Notes: a model not told the origin generated them from the letters alone. Shown: positions 1 through 10,683, counted from the stretch's first letter. The stretch is 64,000 nt of DNA from Metellina segmentata (GCA_947359465.1 OX375875.1:11501038-11565037); one strand, 5' to 3'. A program made the numbers and translations.

Positions 1-42
1 ATAAATATGAAGTAAATTTTTTTAGAAATTAGTCATTTCGAA

Positions 43-124
43 CACGTGGTGGCCGAGCGGTTTAGGCGATGGACTGCCAATTCATTGGGCTCTGCCCCCG
101 TGGGTTCGAATCTCATCCTCGCCG
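43..124 (+). tRNA. tRNA-Ser-like, anticodon GCC, degenerate
   Basis: Anticodon at 76-78 reads GCC (Gly codons) instead of GCT. Acceptor CACGTGG against CCTCGCC has mismatches at the 1-81, 2-80 and 5-77 pairs. T21, T40 and T71 as in subfamily D. Confidence 0.5.
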
Positions 125-321
125 AGTATTTTTGTTTGCGTAATATTTTTATTACTGTTTATATGCATTTTTTATTAAAACACGACATCATATTTATGTA
201 GAGCAAGCTGTGTTTATTCTTAACTGCTGTAACTGTATTGTTTCTTAACTGCTGTTTGAAATTGTAGAAGGTAAATGCAATAAATATGAAGAACTTTTTT
301 TTAGAAATTAATTATTTCGAA

Positions 322-403
322 GACGAGGGGGCCAAGTGGTTAAGACGATTTACTGCTAATCCATTGGGCTCTGACCCCGTGGGTTCGAATCCCATCCTCG
401 TCG
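322..403 (+). tRNA. tRNA-Ser(GCT)-like, subfamily B
   Basis: G8, A13, A24, anticodon stem ATTTA/TCCAT with two mismatches, variable arm CTGACCCCG. Acceptor stem and T arm are perfect. Confidence 0.55.
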
Positions 404-582
404 AGTTGTTTTGTTTGCGTAATATTTTTTATTACTGTTTATATGTATGTTTTATTAAAACACGACATCATACGTATCTAGAGCAAGCTGTGCATGAAAT
501 GTTTCTTAACTGCTGTTTGAAATTGTTCAAGGTAAATGCAATAAATATGAAGTGAATTTTTTTAGAAATTATTCATTTCGAA

Positions 583-664
583 AACGAGGTGGCCGAGTGG
601 TTAAGGCGATGGACTGCTTATCCATTGGGCTCTGCTCGCGTGGGTTCGAATTCCATCCTCGTCG
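583..664 (+). tRNA. tRNA-Ser(GCT), subfamily C
   Basis: A1 opposite C81 leaves the first pair open. T37 next to the anticodon, T54 and T70 are wobble-compatible. Confidence 0.65.
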
Positions 665-843
665 AGTTTTTTTGTTTGCGTCATATTTTTTATTACTGTT
701 TATAAGCATTTTTTATTAAAACACGTCATTTTACGTATCTAGAGATAGCTGTGCATGTAATATTTCTTAACTGCTGTTTGAAATTGTTCAAGGTATATGC
801 AATAAATATAAAGAAAATTTTTTTAGAAATTAGTCATTTCGAA

Positions 844-925
844 GACGAGGTGGCCGAGCGGTTTAGGCGATGGACTGCTAATCCATTGGGCTCTGCCCGC
901 GTGGGTTCGAATCTCATCCTCGTCG
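844..925 (+). tRNA. tRNA-Ser(GCT), subfamily D
   Basis: T21 in the D loop and T71 (G-T wobble in T stem). All stems pair. Confidence 0.82.
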
Positions 926-1108
926 AGTAATTTTGTTTGCGTAATATTTTTTATTACGGTTTATATAGATTTTTAATTAAAACAAAACACACATCCTACG
1001 TATCTAGAGCAAGCTGTGCGTGTAATGATTCGTAACTGCTGTTTGAAGTTGTTCAAGGTAAATGCAATAAATATGAAGAAAATTTTTTTAGAAATTTTTT
1101 ATTTCGAA

Positions 1109-1190
1109 GACGAGGTGGCCGAGTGGTTAAGGCGATGAACTGCTAATCCATAGGGCTCTGCCCGCGTGGGTTCGAATCCCATCCTCGTCA
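1109..1190 (+). tRNA. tRNA-Ser(GCT)
   Basis: A30 opposes C40 in the anticodon stem; A44; discriminator is A instead of G. Confidence 0.65.
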
Positions 1191-1368
1191 AGTTTTTTTA
1201 TTTGCGTAATATTTTTATTACTGTTTATATGCATTTTTTATTAAAACAAAACATCCTACGTATCTAGAGCAAGCTGTGCATGTAATGTTTCTTAACTGCT
1301 GTTTGAAATTGTTCAAGGTATATGCAATAAATATGAAGTAAATTTTTTTAGAAATTAGTTATTGTGAA

Positions 1369-1450
1369 GACGAGGTGGCCGAGCGGTTAAGGCGATGGAC
1401 TGCTAATCGGTTGGGCTCTGCCCGCGTGGGTTCGAATCCCATCCTCGTCG
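1369..1450 (+). tRNA. tRNA-Ser(GCT), weak anticodon stem
   Basis: Anticodon stem 3' strand is TCGGT, giving a G-G mismatch and a T-G wobble. Acceptor and T arm are consensus. Confidence 0.65.
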
Positions 1451-1628
1451 AGTTTTTTTATTTGCGTAATATTTTTATTACTGTTTATATGCATTTTTTA
1501 TTATAACACGACATCCTACGTATCTAGAGCATGCTGTGCATGTAATGATTCTTAACTGCTGTTTGAAGTTGTTCAAGGTAAATGCTATAAATATGAAGTG
1601 AATTTTTTTAGAAACTAGTCATTTCGAA

Positions 1629-1710
1629 CACGTGGTGGCCGAGCGGTTTAGGCGATGGACTGCCAATTCATTGGGCTCTGCCCGCGTGGGTTCGAATCTC
1701 ATCCTCGTCG
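1629..1710 (+). tRNA. tRNA-Ser-like, anticodon GCC, degenerate
   Basis: Second copy with GCC at 1,662-1,664. C1 and T5 are unpaired in the acceptor; T21, T40, T71. Confidence 0.5.
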
Positions 1711-1907
1711 AGTATTTTTGTTTGCGTAATATTTTTATTACTGCTTATATGCATTTTTTATTAAAACACGACATCATATTTATGTAGAGCAAGCTGTGTT
1801 TATTCTTAACTGCTGTAACTGTATTGTTTCTTAACTGTTGTTTGAAATTGTAGAAGGTAAATGCAATAAATATGAAGAACTTTTTTTTAGAAATTAATTA
1901 TTTCGAA

Positions 1908-1989
1908 GACGAGGGGGCCAAGTGGTTAAGACGATTTACTGCTAATCCATTTTGCTCTGACCCCGTGGGTTCGAATCCCATCCTCGTCG
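1908..1989 (+). tRNA. tRNA-Ser(GCT)-like, subfamily B
   Basis: As the other B copies with A24, plus TT at 45-46 that removes most of the variable-arm stem. Confidence 0.5.
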
Positions 1990-2168
1990 AGTTTTTTTGT
2001 TTGCGTAATATTTTTTATTACTGTTTATATGTATTTTTTATTAAAACACGACATCATACGTATCTAGAGCAAGCTGTGCATGAAATGTTTCTTAACTGCT
2101 GTTTGAAATTGTTCAAGGTAAATGCAATAAATATGAAGTGAATTTTTTTAGAAATTATTCATTTCGAA

Positions 2169-2250
2169 AACGAGGTGTCCGAGTGGTTAAGGCGATGGAC
2201 TGCTTATCCATTGGGCTCTGCTCGCGTGGGTTCGAATTCCATCCTCGTCG
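2169..2250 (+). tRNA. tRNA-Ser(GCT), subfamily C
   Basis: A1 opposite C81, T10 breaks the first D-stem pair, T37, T54, T70. Confidence 0.55.
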
Positions 2251-2429
2251 AGTTTTTTTGTTTGCGTCATATTTTTTATTACTGTTTATAAGCATTTTTT
2301 ATTAAAACACGTCATCCTACGTATCTAGAGCAAGCTGTGCATGTAAGATTTCTTAACTGCTGTTTGAAATTGTTCAAGGTATATGCAATAAATATGAAGA
2401 AAATTTTTTTAGAAATTGTTTATTTCGAA

Positions 2430-2511
2430 GACGTGGTGGCCGAGTGGTTAAGGCGATGAACTGCTAATCCATTGGGCTCTGCCCGCGTGCGTTCGAATCC
2501 CATCCTCGTCG
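2430..2511 (+). tRNA. tRNA-Ser(GCT)
   Basis: T5 mismatched in acceptor, A30 opposite C40, C61 disrupts the T stem. Confidence 0.55.
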
Positions 2512-2684
2512 AGTTTTTTTTTTCCGTAATATTTTTTATTACTGTTTATATGCATTTTTTATTAAAACATCCTACGTATCTAGAGCAAGCTGTGCATGCA
2601 ATGTTTCTTAACTGCTGTTAGAAATTGTTCAAGGTATATGAAATAAATATGAAGAAAATTTTTTTAGAAATTATTCATTTCGAA

Positions 2685-2766
2685 AACGAGGTGGCCGAGT
2701 GGTTAAGGCGATGGACTGCTAATCCATTGGGCTCTGCCCGCGTAGGTTCGAATCCCATCCTCGTCA
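2685..2766 (+). tRNA. tRNA-Ser(GCT)
   Basis: A1 opposite C81, A60 opposite C72, discriminator A. Anticodon arm is consensus. Confidence 0.65.
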
Positions 2767-2945
2767 AGTTTTTTTATTTGCGTAATATTTTTATTACTGT
2801 TTATATGCATTTTTTTATTAAAACACGACATTATATTTACGTAGAGCAAGCTGTGTATGCATTGTTTCTTAACTGCTGTTTGAAATTGTAGAAGGTAAAT
2901 GCAATAAATATGAAGAACTTTTTTTTAGAAATTAGTCATTTCGAA

Positions 2946-3027
2946 GATGAGGTGGCCGAGTGGTTAAGGCGATGGACTGCTAATCCATTGGTCTCTGCCC
3001 GCGTGGGTTCGAATCACATTCTCGTCG
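2946..3027 (+). tRNA. tRNA-Ser(GCT)
   Basis: T3-G79 wobble, T47 in variable arm, A71 mismatched with G61, T75 wobble with G7. Confidence 0.65.
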
Positions 3028-3207
3028 ACTTTTTTTGTTTGCGTAATATTTTTTATTACTGTTTATAAGCATTTTTTTATTAAAACACGTCATCCTACGT
3101 ATCTAGAGCAAGCTGTGCGTGCAATGTTTCTTAACTGCTGTTTGAAATTGTTCAAGGTATATGAAATAAATATGAAGAAAATTTTTTTAGAAATTATTCA
3201 TTTCGAA

Positions 3208-3289
3208 AACGAGGTGGCCGAGTGGTTAAGGCGATGGACTGCTAATCCATTGGGCTCTGCTCGCGTGGGTTCGAATTCCATCCTCGTCG
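3208..3289 (+). tRNA. tRNA-Ser(GCT)
   Basis: Like subfamily C in A1, T54 and T70, but with the normal A37. Confidence 0.7.
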
Positions 3290-3467
3290 AGTTTTTTTGT
3301 TTGCGTCATATTTTTTATTACTGTTTATAAGCATTTTTTATTAAAACACGACATCCTACGTATCTAGAGCAAGCTGTGCATGTAATATTTCTTAACTGCT
3401 GTTTGAAATTGTTCAAGGTATATAGAATAAATATGAAGAAATTTTTTTAGAAATTAGTCGCTGCGAA

Positions 3468-3548
3468 GACGAGGTGGCCGAGCGTCTAAGGCGATGGACT
3501 GCTAATCCGTTGGGCTCTGCCCGCGTTGGTTCGGATCCATCCTCGTCG
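3468..3548 (+). tRNA. tRNA-Ser(GCT), subfamily F, deleted
   Basis: 81 nt: one C is missing from the T stem (TCGGATCCAT). T18 replaces a conserved D-loop G, and T60 mispairs. Probably inactive. Confidence 0.45.
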
Positions 3549-3727
3549 AGTTTTTTTATTTGCGTAATATTTTTTATTACTGTTTATAAGCATTTATTAT
3601 TAAAACACGACATCCTACGTATCTAGAGCAAGCTGTGCATGTAATGTGTCTTAACTGCTGTTTGAAATTATTCAAGGTAAATGCAATAAATATGAAGAAA
3701 ATTTTTTTAGAAATTATTTGTTTTGAA

Positions 3728-3809
3728 GACGAGGTGGCCGAGTGGTTAAGGCGATGGACTGCTAATCCATTGGGCTCTGCCCGCGTGGGTTTGAATCCCA
3801 TCCTCGTCG
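3728..3809 (+). tRNA. tRNA-Ser(GCT)
   Basis: Consensus except T65, which turns the T loop into TTTGAAT and hits the invariant C of the B box. Confidence 0.7.
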
Positions 3810-3988
3810 AGTTTTTTTATTTGCGTAATATTTTTTATAACTGTTTATATGCATTTTTTATTAAAACAAAACATCCTACGTATCTAGAGCAAGCTGTGCA
3901 TGTAATGATTCTTAACTGCTGTTTGAAGTTGTTAAAGGTAAATGCAATAAATATGAAGTAAATTTTTTTAGAAATTAGTCATTTCGAA

Positions 3989-4070
3989 GACGAGGTGGCC
4001 GAGCGGTTAAGACGATGGACTGCTAATCCATTGGGCACTGCCCGCGTGGGTTCGAATCCCATCGTCGTCG
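3989..4070 (+). tRNA. tRNA-Ser(GCT)
   Basis: A24 weakens the D stem, A49 in the variable loop, G76 opposes G6 in the acceptor. Confidence 0.6.
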
Positions 4071-4248
4071 AGTTTTTTTATTTGCGTAATATTTTTATTA
4101 CAGTTTATATGTATTTTTTATTAAAACACGACATCCTACGTATCTAGAGCAAACTGTTCATGTATTGTTTCTTAACTGCTGTTTGAAATTGTTCAAGGTA
4201 AATGCAATAAATGTGAAAAAAAATTTTTTAGAAATTGTTCATTTCGTA

Positions 4249-4330
4249 GACGAGGTGGCCGAGTGGTTAAGGCGATGGACTGCTAATCTATTGGGCTCTG
4301 CCCGCGTGGGTTCGAATCACATTCTCGTCG
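4249..4330 (+). tRNA. tRNA-Ser(GCT)
   Basis: T41 (wobble with G29), A71 mismatch in T stem, T75 wobble. Confidence 0.65.
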
Positions 4331-4528
4331 ACTTTTTTTGTTTGCGTAATATTTTTTATTACTGTTTATAAGCATTTTTTATTAAAACACGACATCATAT
4401 TTATGTAGAGCAAGCTGTGTTTATTCTTAACTGCTGTAACTGTATTGTTTCTTAACTGCTGTTTGAAATTGTAGAAGGTAAATGCAATAAATATGAAGAA
4501 CTTTTTTTTAGAAATTAATTATTTCGAA

Positions 4529-4610
4529 GACGAGGGGGCCAAGTGGTTAAGACGATTTACTGCTAATCCATTTTGCTCTGACCCCGTGGGTTCGAATCCC
4601 ATCCTCGTCG
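4529..4610 (+). tRNA. tRNA-Ser(GCT)-like, subfamily B
   Basis: Same B form as the copy at 1,908: A24 and TT at 45-46. Confidence 0.5.
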
Positions 4611-4789
4611 AGTTTTTTTGTTTGCGTAATATTTTTTATTACTGTTTATATGTATTTTTTATTAAAACACGACATCATACGTATCTAGAGCAATCTGTGC
4701 ATGAAATGTTTCTTAACTGCTGTTTGAAATTGTTCAAGGTAAATGCAATAAATATGAAGTGAATTTTTTTAGAAATTATTCATTTCGAA

Positions 4790-4871
4790 AACGAGGTGTC
4801 CGAGTGGTTAAGGCGATGGACTGCTTATCCATTGGGCTCTGCTCGCGTGGGTTCGAATTCCATCCTCGTCG
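4790..4871 (+). tRNA. tRNA-Ser(GCT), subfamily C
   Basis: Near-identical to the copy at 2,169: A1, T10, T37, T54, T70. Confidence 0.55.
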
Positions 4872-5051
4872 AGTTTTTTTTGTTTGCGTCATATTTTTTA
4901 TTACTGTTTATAAGCATTTTTTATTAAAACACGTCATCCTACGTATCTAGAGCAAGTTGTGCATGTAATATTTCTTAACTGCTGTTTGAAATTGTTCAAG
5001 GTATATGCAATAAATATAAAGAAAATTTTTTTAGAAATTAGTCATTTCGAA

Positions 5052-5133
5052 GACGAGGTGGCCGAGAGGTTATGGCGATGGACTGCTAATCCATTGGGCT
5101 CTGCCCACGTGGGTTCGAATCCCATCCTCGTTG
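5052..5133 (+). tRNA. tRNA-Ser(GCT), subfamily E
   Basis: A16, T22, A56; T81 forms a G-T first pair. Anticodon and T arms are consensus. Confidence 0.75.
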
Positions 5134-5311
5134 AGTTTTTTTATTTGCGTAATATTTTTATTACTGTTTATATGCATTTTTTATTATAACACGACATCCT
5201 ACGTATCTAGAGCAAGCTGTGCATGTAATGATTCTTAACTGCTGTTTGAAGTTGTTCAAGGTAAATGCAATAAATATGAAGTGAATTTTTTTAGAAATTA
5301 GTCATTTCGAA

Positions 5312-5393
5312 GACGAGGTGGCCGAGCGGTTTAGGCGATGGACTGCTAATCCATTGGGCTCTGCCCGAGTGGGTTCGAATCTCATCCTCATCG
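5312..5393 (+). tRNA. tRNA-Ser(GCT), subfamily D
   Basis: T21, A57, T71, and A79 opposite C3 in the acceptor. Confidence 0.65.
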
Positions 5394-5571
5394 ACTGTTT
5401 TTGTTTGCGAAATATTTTTATTACAGTTTATATGTATTTTTTATTAAAACACGACATCATACGTATCTAGAGCAAGCTGTGCATGTATTGTTTCTTAACT
5501 GCTGTTTGAAATTGTTCAAGGTAAATGCAATAAATATGAAGAAAATTTTTTTAGAAATTGTTTATTTCGAA

Positions 5572-5653
5572 GACGAGGTGGCCGAGTGGTTAAGGCGATG
5601 AACTGCTAATCCATTGGGCTCTGCCCGCGTGGGTTCGAATCCCATCCTCGTCG
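5572..5653 (+). tRNA. tRNA-Ser(GCT)
   Basis: Only A30 (opposite C40) departs from consensus. Confidence 0.72.
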
Positions 5654-5825
5654 AGTTTTTTTTTCCGTAATATTTTTTATTACTGTTTATATGCATTTTT
5701 TATTAAAACATCCTACGTATCTAGAGCAAGCTGTGCATGCAATGTTTCTTAACTGCTGTTAGAAATTGTTCAAGGTATATGAAATAAATATGAAGAAAAT
5801 TTTTTTAGAAATTATTCATTTCGAA

Positions 5826-5907
5826 AACGAGGTGGCCGAGTGGTTAAGGCGATGGACTGCTAATCCATTGGGCTCTGCCCGCGTAGGTTCGAATCCCATC
5901 CTCGTCA
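5826..5907 (+). tRNA. tRNA-Ser(GCT)
   Basis: Same as the copy at 2,685 (A1, A60, discriminator A), 3,141 bp away. Confidence 0.65.
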
Positions 5908-6086
5908 AGTTTTTTTATTTGCGTAATATTTTTATTACTGTTTATATGCATTTTTTTATTAAAACACGACATTATATTTACGTAGAGCAAGCTGTGTATG
6001 CATTGTTTCTTAACTGCTGTTTGAAATTGTAGAAGGTAAATGCAATAAATATGAAGAACTTTTTTTTAGAAATTAGTCATTTCGAA

Positions 6087-6168
6087 GATGAGGTGGCCGA
6101 GTGGTTAAGGCGATGGACTGCTAATCCATTGGTCTCTGCCCGCGTGGGTTCGAATCACATTCTCGTCG
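6087..6168 (+). tRNA. tRNA-Ser(GCT)
   Basis: Duplicate of the copy at 2,946: T3, T47, A71, T75. Confidence 0.65.
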
Positions 6169-6347
6169 ACTTTTTTTGTTTGCGTCATATTTTTTATTAC
6201 TGTTTATAAGCATTTTTTATTAAAACACGACATCCTACGTATCTAGAGCAAGCTGTGCATGTAATATTTCTTAACTGCTGTTTGAAATTGTTCAAGGTAT
6301 ATAGAATAAATATGAAGAAATTTTTTTTAGAAATTAGTCGCTGCGAA

Positions 6348-6429
6348 GACGAGGTGGCCGAGCGGCTAAGGCGATGGACTGCTAATCCGTTGGGCTCTGC
6401 CCGCGTTGGTTCGGATCCCATCCTCGTCG
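6348..6429 (+). tRNA. tRNA-Ser(GCT), subfamily F
   Basis: C19, G42 (wobble with T28), T60 mispaired, G67 in the T loop. Full-length version of the F form. Confidence 0.6.
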
Positions 6430-6608
6430 AGTTTTTTTATTTGCGTAATATTTTTTATTACTGTTTATAAGCATTTATTATTAAAACACGACATCCTACG
6501 TATCTAGAGCAAGCTGTGCATGTAATGTGTCTTAACTGCTGTTTGAAATTGTTCAAGGTAAATGCAATAAATATGAAGAAAATTTTTTTAGAAATTATTT
6601 GTTTTGAA

Positions 6609-6690
6609 GACGAGGTGGCCGAGTGGTTAAGGCGATGGACTGCTAATCCATTGGGCTCTGCCCGCGTGGGTTTGAATCCCATCCTCGTCG
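6609..6690 (+). tRNA. tRNA-Ser(GCT)
   Basis: T65 in the T loop, as in the copy at 3,728; otherwise consensus. Confidence 0.7.
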
Positions 6691-6869
6691 AGTTTTTTTA
6701 TTTGCGTAATATTTTTTATAACTGTTTATATCCATTTTTTATTAAAACAAAACATCCTACGTATCTAGAGCAAACTGTTCATGTATTGTTTCTTAACTGC
6801 TGTTTGAAATTGTTCAAGGTAAATGCAATAAATATGAAGAAAATTTTTTTAGAAATTGTTCATTTCGTA

Positions 6870-6951
6870 GACGAGGTGGCCGAGTGGTTAAGGCGATGGA
6901 CTGCTAATCCATTGGGCTCTGCCCGCGTGGGTTCGAATCACATTCTCGTCG
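6870..6951 (+). tRNA. tRNA-Ser(GCT)
   Basis: A71 mismatch and T75 wobble are the only changes. Confidence 0.72.
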
Positions 6952-7026
6952 ACTTTTTTGTTTGCGTAATATTTTTTATTACTGTTTATAAGCATTTTTT
7001 ATTAAAACACGACATCATATTTATGT

Positions 7027-7125
7027 AGAGCAAGCTGTGTTTATTCTTAACTGCTGTAACTGTATTGTTTCTTAACTGCTGTAACTGTATTGTTTCTTAA
7101 CTGCTGTTTGAAATTGTAGAAGGTA
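7027..7125 (+). repeat. Spacer expansion by a 25-bp repeat
   Basis: CTTAACTGCTGTAACTGTATT plus GTTT occurs twice in a row before the usual CTTAACTGCTGTTTG, lengthening the unit to 304 bp. The same double form is before 10,602; single forms (279-280 bp units) precede 322, 1,908, 4,529, 20,849 and 29,538. Every one of these expanded spacers leads into a subfamily B gene. Confidence 0.8.
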
Positions 7126-7173
7126 AATGCAATAAATATGAAGAACTTTTTTTTAGAAATTAATTATTTCGAA

Positions 7174-7255
7174 GACGAGGGGGCCAAGTGGTTAAGACGA
7201 TTTACTGCTAATCCATTGGGCTCTGACCCCGTGGGTTCGAATCCCATCCTCGTCG
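7174..7255 (+). tRNA. tRNA-Ser(GCT)-like, subfamily B
   Basis: B form with A24 and an intact GGG in the variable arm. Confidence 0.55.
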
Positions 7256-7434
7256 AGTTTTTTTGTTTGCGTAATATTTTTTATTACTGTTTATATGTAT
7301 TTTTTATTAAAACACGACATCATACGTATCTAGAGCAAGCTGTGCATGAAATGTTTCTTAACTGCTGTTTGAAATTGTTCAAGGTAAATGCAATAAATAT
7401 GAAGTGAATTTTTTTAGAAATTATTCATTTCGAA

Positions 7435-7516
7435 AACGAGGTGGCCGAGTGGTTAAGGCGATGGACTGCTTATCCATTGGGCTCTGCTCACGTGGGTTCG
7501 AATTCCATCCTCGTCG
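7435..7516 (+). tRNA. tRNA-Ser(GCT), subfamily C
   Basis: A1, T37, T54, A56, T70. Confidence 0.63.
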
Positions 7517-7695
7517 AGTTTTTTTGTTTGCGTCATATTTTTTATTACTGTTTATAAGCATTTTTTATTAAAACACGTCATCCTACGTATCTAGAGCAAG
7601 CTGTGCATGTAATATTTCTTAACTGCTGTTTGAAATTGTTCAAGGTATATGCAATAAATATAAAGAAAATTTTTTTAGAAATTAGTCATTTCGAA

Positions 7696-7777
7696 GACGA
7701 GGTGACCGAGAGGTTATGGCGATGGACTGCTAATCCATTGGGCTCTGCCCACGTGGGTTCGAATCCCATCCTCGTTG
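7696..7777 (+). tRNA. tRNA-Ser(GCT), subfamily E
   Basis: A10 mispairs with C25 at the base of the D stem; A16, T22, A56, T81. Confidence 0.65.
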
Positions 7778-7955
7778 AGTTTTTTTATTTGCGTAATATT
7801 TTTATTACTGTTTATATGCATTTTTTATTATAACACGACATCCTACGTATCTAGAGCAAGCTGTGCATGTAATGATTCTTAACTGCTGTTTGAAGTTGTT
7901 CAAGGTAAATGCAATAAATATGAAGTGAATTTTTTTAGAAATTAGTCATTTCGAA

Positions 7956-8037
7956 GACGAGGTGGCCGAGTGGTTAAGGCGATGAACTGCTAATCCATTG
8001 GGCTCTGCCCACGTGGGTTCGAATCCCATCCTCGTCG
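7956..8037 (+). tRNA. tRNA-Ser(GCT)
   Basis: A30 and A56; acceptor and T arm perfect. Confidence 0.72.
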
Positions 8038-8210
8038 AGTTTTTTTTTTCCGTAATATTTTTTATTACTGTTTATATGCATTTTTTATTAAAACATCCTA
8101 CGTATCTAGAGCAAGCTGTGCATGCAATGTTTCTTAACTGCTGTTAGAAATTGTTCAAGGTATATGAAATAAATATAAAGAAAATTTTTTTAGAAATTAT
8201 TCATTTCGAA

Positions 8211-8292
8211 AACGAGGTGGCCGAGTGGTTAAGGCGATGGGCTGCTAATCCATTGGGCTCTGCCCGCGTAGGTTCGAATCCCATCCTCGTCG
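8211..8292 (+). tRNA. tRNA-Ser(GCT)
   Basis: A1 opposite C81, G31 (wobble with T39), A60 mismatch. Confidence 0.62.
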
Positions 8293-8470
8293 AGTTTTTT
8301 TATTTGCGTAATATATTTATTACTGTTTATATGCATTTTTTATTAAAACACGACATTATATTTACGTAGAGCAAGCTGTGCGTGCAATGTTTCTTAACTG
8401 CTGTTTGAAATTGTTCAAGGTATATGAAATAAATATGAAGAAAATTTTTTTAGAAATTATTCATTTCGAA

Positions 8471-8552
8471 AACGAGGTGGCCGAGTGGTTAAGGCGATGG
8501 ACTGCTAATCCATTGGGCTCTGCTCGCGTGGGTTCGAATTCCATCCTCGTCG
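8471..8552 (+). tRNA. tRNA-Ser(GCT)
   Basis: Same variant as 3,208: A1, T54, T70, normal A37. Confidence 0.7.
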
Positions 8553-8732
8553 AGTTTTTTTGTTTGCGTCATATTTTTTATTACTGTTTATAAGCATTTT
8601 TTTATTAAAACACGACATCCTACGTATCTAGAGCAAGCTGTGCATGTAATATTTCTTAACTGCTGTTTGAAATTGTTCAAGGTATATAGAATAAATATGA
8701 AGAAATTTTTTTTAGAAATTAGTCGCTGCGAA

Positions 8733-8814
8733 GACGAGGTGGCCGAGCGGCTAAGGCGATGGACTGCTAATCCGTTGGGCTCTGCCCGCGTTGGTTCGGA
8801 TCCCATCCTCGTCG
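8733..8814 (+). tRNA. tRNA-Ser(GCT), subfamily F
   Basis: C19, G42, T60, G67. Confidence 0.6.
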
Positions 8815-8993
8815 AGTTTTTTTATTTGCGTAATATTTTTTATTACTGTTTATAAGCATTTATTATTAAAACACGACATCCTACGTATCTAGAGCAATCT
8901 GTGCATGTAATGTGCCTTAACTGCTGTTTGAAATTGTTCAAGGTAAATGCAATAAATATGAAGAAAATTTTTTTAGAAATTGTTCATTTCGTA

Positions 8994-9075
8994 GACGAGG
9001 TGGCCGAGTGGTTAAGGCGGTGGACTGCTAATCCATTGGGCTCTGCCCGCGTGGGTTCGAATCACATTCTCGTCG
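8994..9075 (+). tRNA. tRNA-Ser(GCT)
   Basis: G27 (wobble with T43), A71 mismatch, T75 wobble. Confidence 0.68.
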
Positions 9076-9254
9076 ACTTTTTTTGTTTGCGTAATATTTT
9101 TTATTACTGTTTATAAGCATTTTTTATTAAAACACGACATCATATTTACGTAGAGCAAGCTGTGTATGCATTGTTTCTTAACTGCTGTTTGAAATTGTAG
9201 AAGGTAAATGAAATAAATATGAAGAACTTTTTTTTAGAAATTAGTCATTTCGAA

Positions 9255-9336
9255 GATGAGGTGGCCGAGTGGTTAAGGCGATGGACTGCTAATCCATTGG
9301 TTTATGCCCGAGTGGGTTCGAATCACATTCTCGTCG
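9255..9336 (+). tRNA. tRNA-Ser(GCT), weak variable arm
   Basis: T3; variable arm GGTTTATGCCCG keeps little stem; A71, T75. Confidence 0.58.
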
Positions 9337-9515
9337 ACTATTTTTGTTTGCGTAATATTTTTTATTACTGTTTATAAGCATTTTTTATTAAAACACGTCA
9401 TCCTACGTATCTAGAGCAAGCTGTGCGTGTAATGTTTCTTAACTGCTGTTTGAAATTGTTCAAGGTATATGAAATAAATATGAAGAAAATTTTTTTAGAA
9501 ATTATTCATTTCGAA

Positions 9516-9597
9516 AACGAGGTGGCCGAGTGGTTAAGGCGATGGACTGCTAATCCATTGGGCTCTGCTCGCGTGGATTCGAATTCCATCCTCGTCG
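9516..9597 (+). tRNA. tRNA-Ser(GCT)
   Basis: A1, T54, A62 with T70: the last T-stem pair is A-T instead of G-C, a possible compensation. Confidence 0.68.
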
Positions 9598-9776
9598 AGT
9601 TTTTTTGTTTGCGTCATATTTTTTATTACTGTTTATAAGCATTTTTTATTAAAACACGACATCCTACGAATCTAGAGCAAGCTGTGCGTGTAATGTTTCT
9701 TAACTGCTGTTTGAAATTGTTCAAGGTATATGCAATAAATATGAAGTAACTTTTTTTAGAAATTAGTCATTTCGAA

Positions 9777-9858
9777 GACGAGGTGGCTGAGCGGTTAAGG
9801 CGATGGACTGCTAATCCATTGGGCTCTGCCCGCGTGGGTTCGAATCCCATCCTCGTCG
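9777..9858 (+). tRNA. tRNA-Ser(GCT), near consensus
   Basis: Only T12 (wobble with G23). One of the best-preserved copies. Confidence 0.88.
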
Positions 9859-10036
9859 AGTTTTTTTATTTGCGTAATATTTTTATTACAGTTTATATGT
9901 ATTTTTTATTTAAACACGACATCCTACGTATCTAGAGCAAGCTGTTCATGTATTGTTTCTTAACTGCTGTTTGAAATTATTCAAGGTAAATGCAATAAAT
10001 ATGAAGAAAATTTTTTTAGAAATTACGCATTTCGAA

Positions 10037-10118
10037 GACGAGGTGGCCGAGCGGTTAAGGCGATGGACTGCTAATCCATTGGGCACTGCCTGAGTGGGTT
10101 CGAATCCCATCGTCGTCG
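10037..10118 (+). tRNA. tRNA-Ser(GCT)
   Basis: A49, T55 and A57 in the variable arm; G76 opposes G6. Confidence 0.62.
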
Positions 10119-10296
10119 AGTTTTTTTATTTGCGTAATATTTTTATTACAGTTTATATGTATTTTTTATTAAAACACGACATCCTACGTATCTAGAGCAA
10201 ACTGTTCATGTATTGTTTCTTAACTGCTGTTTGAAATTGTTCAAGGTAAATGCAATAAATATGAAGAAAATTTTTTTAGAAATTGTTCATTTCGTA

Positions 10297-10378
10297 GACG
10301 AGGTGGCCGAGTGGTTAAGGCGATGGACTGCTAATCCATTGGGCTCTGCCCGCGTGGGTTCGAATCACATTCTCGTCG
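10297..10378 (+). tRNA. tRNA-Ser(GCT)
   Basis: A71 and T75 only, as in the copy at 6,870 (offset 3,427 bp). Confidence 0.72.
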
Positions 10379-10601
10379 ACTTTTTTTGTTTGCGTAATAT
10401 TTTTTATTACTGTTTATAAGCATTTTTTATTAAAACACGACATCATATTTATGTAGAGCAAGCTGTGTTTATTCTTAACTGCTGTAACTGTATTGTTTCT
10501 TAACTGCTGTAACTGTATTGTTTCTTAACTGCTGTTTGAAATTGTAGAAGGTAAATGCAATAAATATGAAGAACTTTTTTTTAGAAATTAATTATTTCGA
10601 A

Positions 10602-10683
10602 GACGAGGGGGCCAAGTGGTTAAGACGATTTACTGCTAATCCATTGGGCTCTGACCCCGTGGGTTCGAATCCCATCCTCGTCG
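10602..10683 (+). tRNA. tRNA-Ser(GCT)-like, subfamily B
   Basis: Duplicate of the B copy at 7,174. Confidence 0.55.

Larger units (their letters stand above)
6753..9485 (+). repeat. Higher-order repeat, offset 3,428 bp, left copy
   Basis: The ten genes from 6,870 to 9,255 recur in the same order and variant type at 10,297 to 12,683. Boundaries are approximate. Confidence 0.82.
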
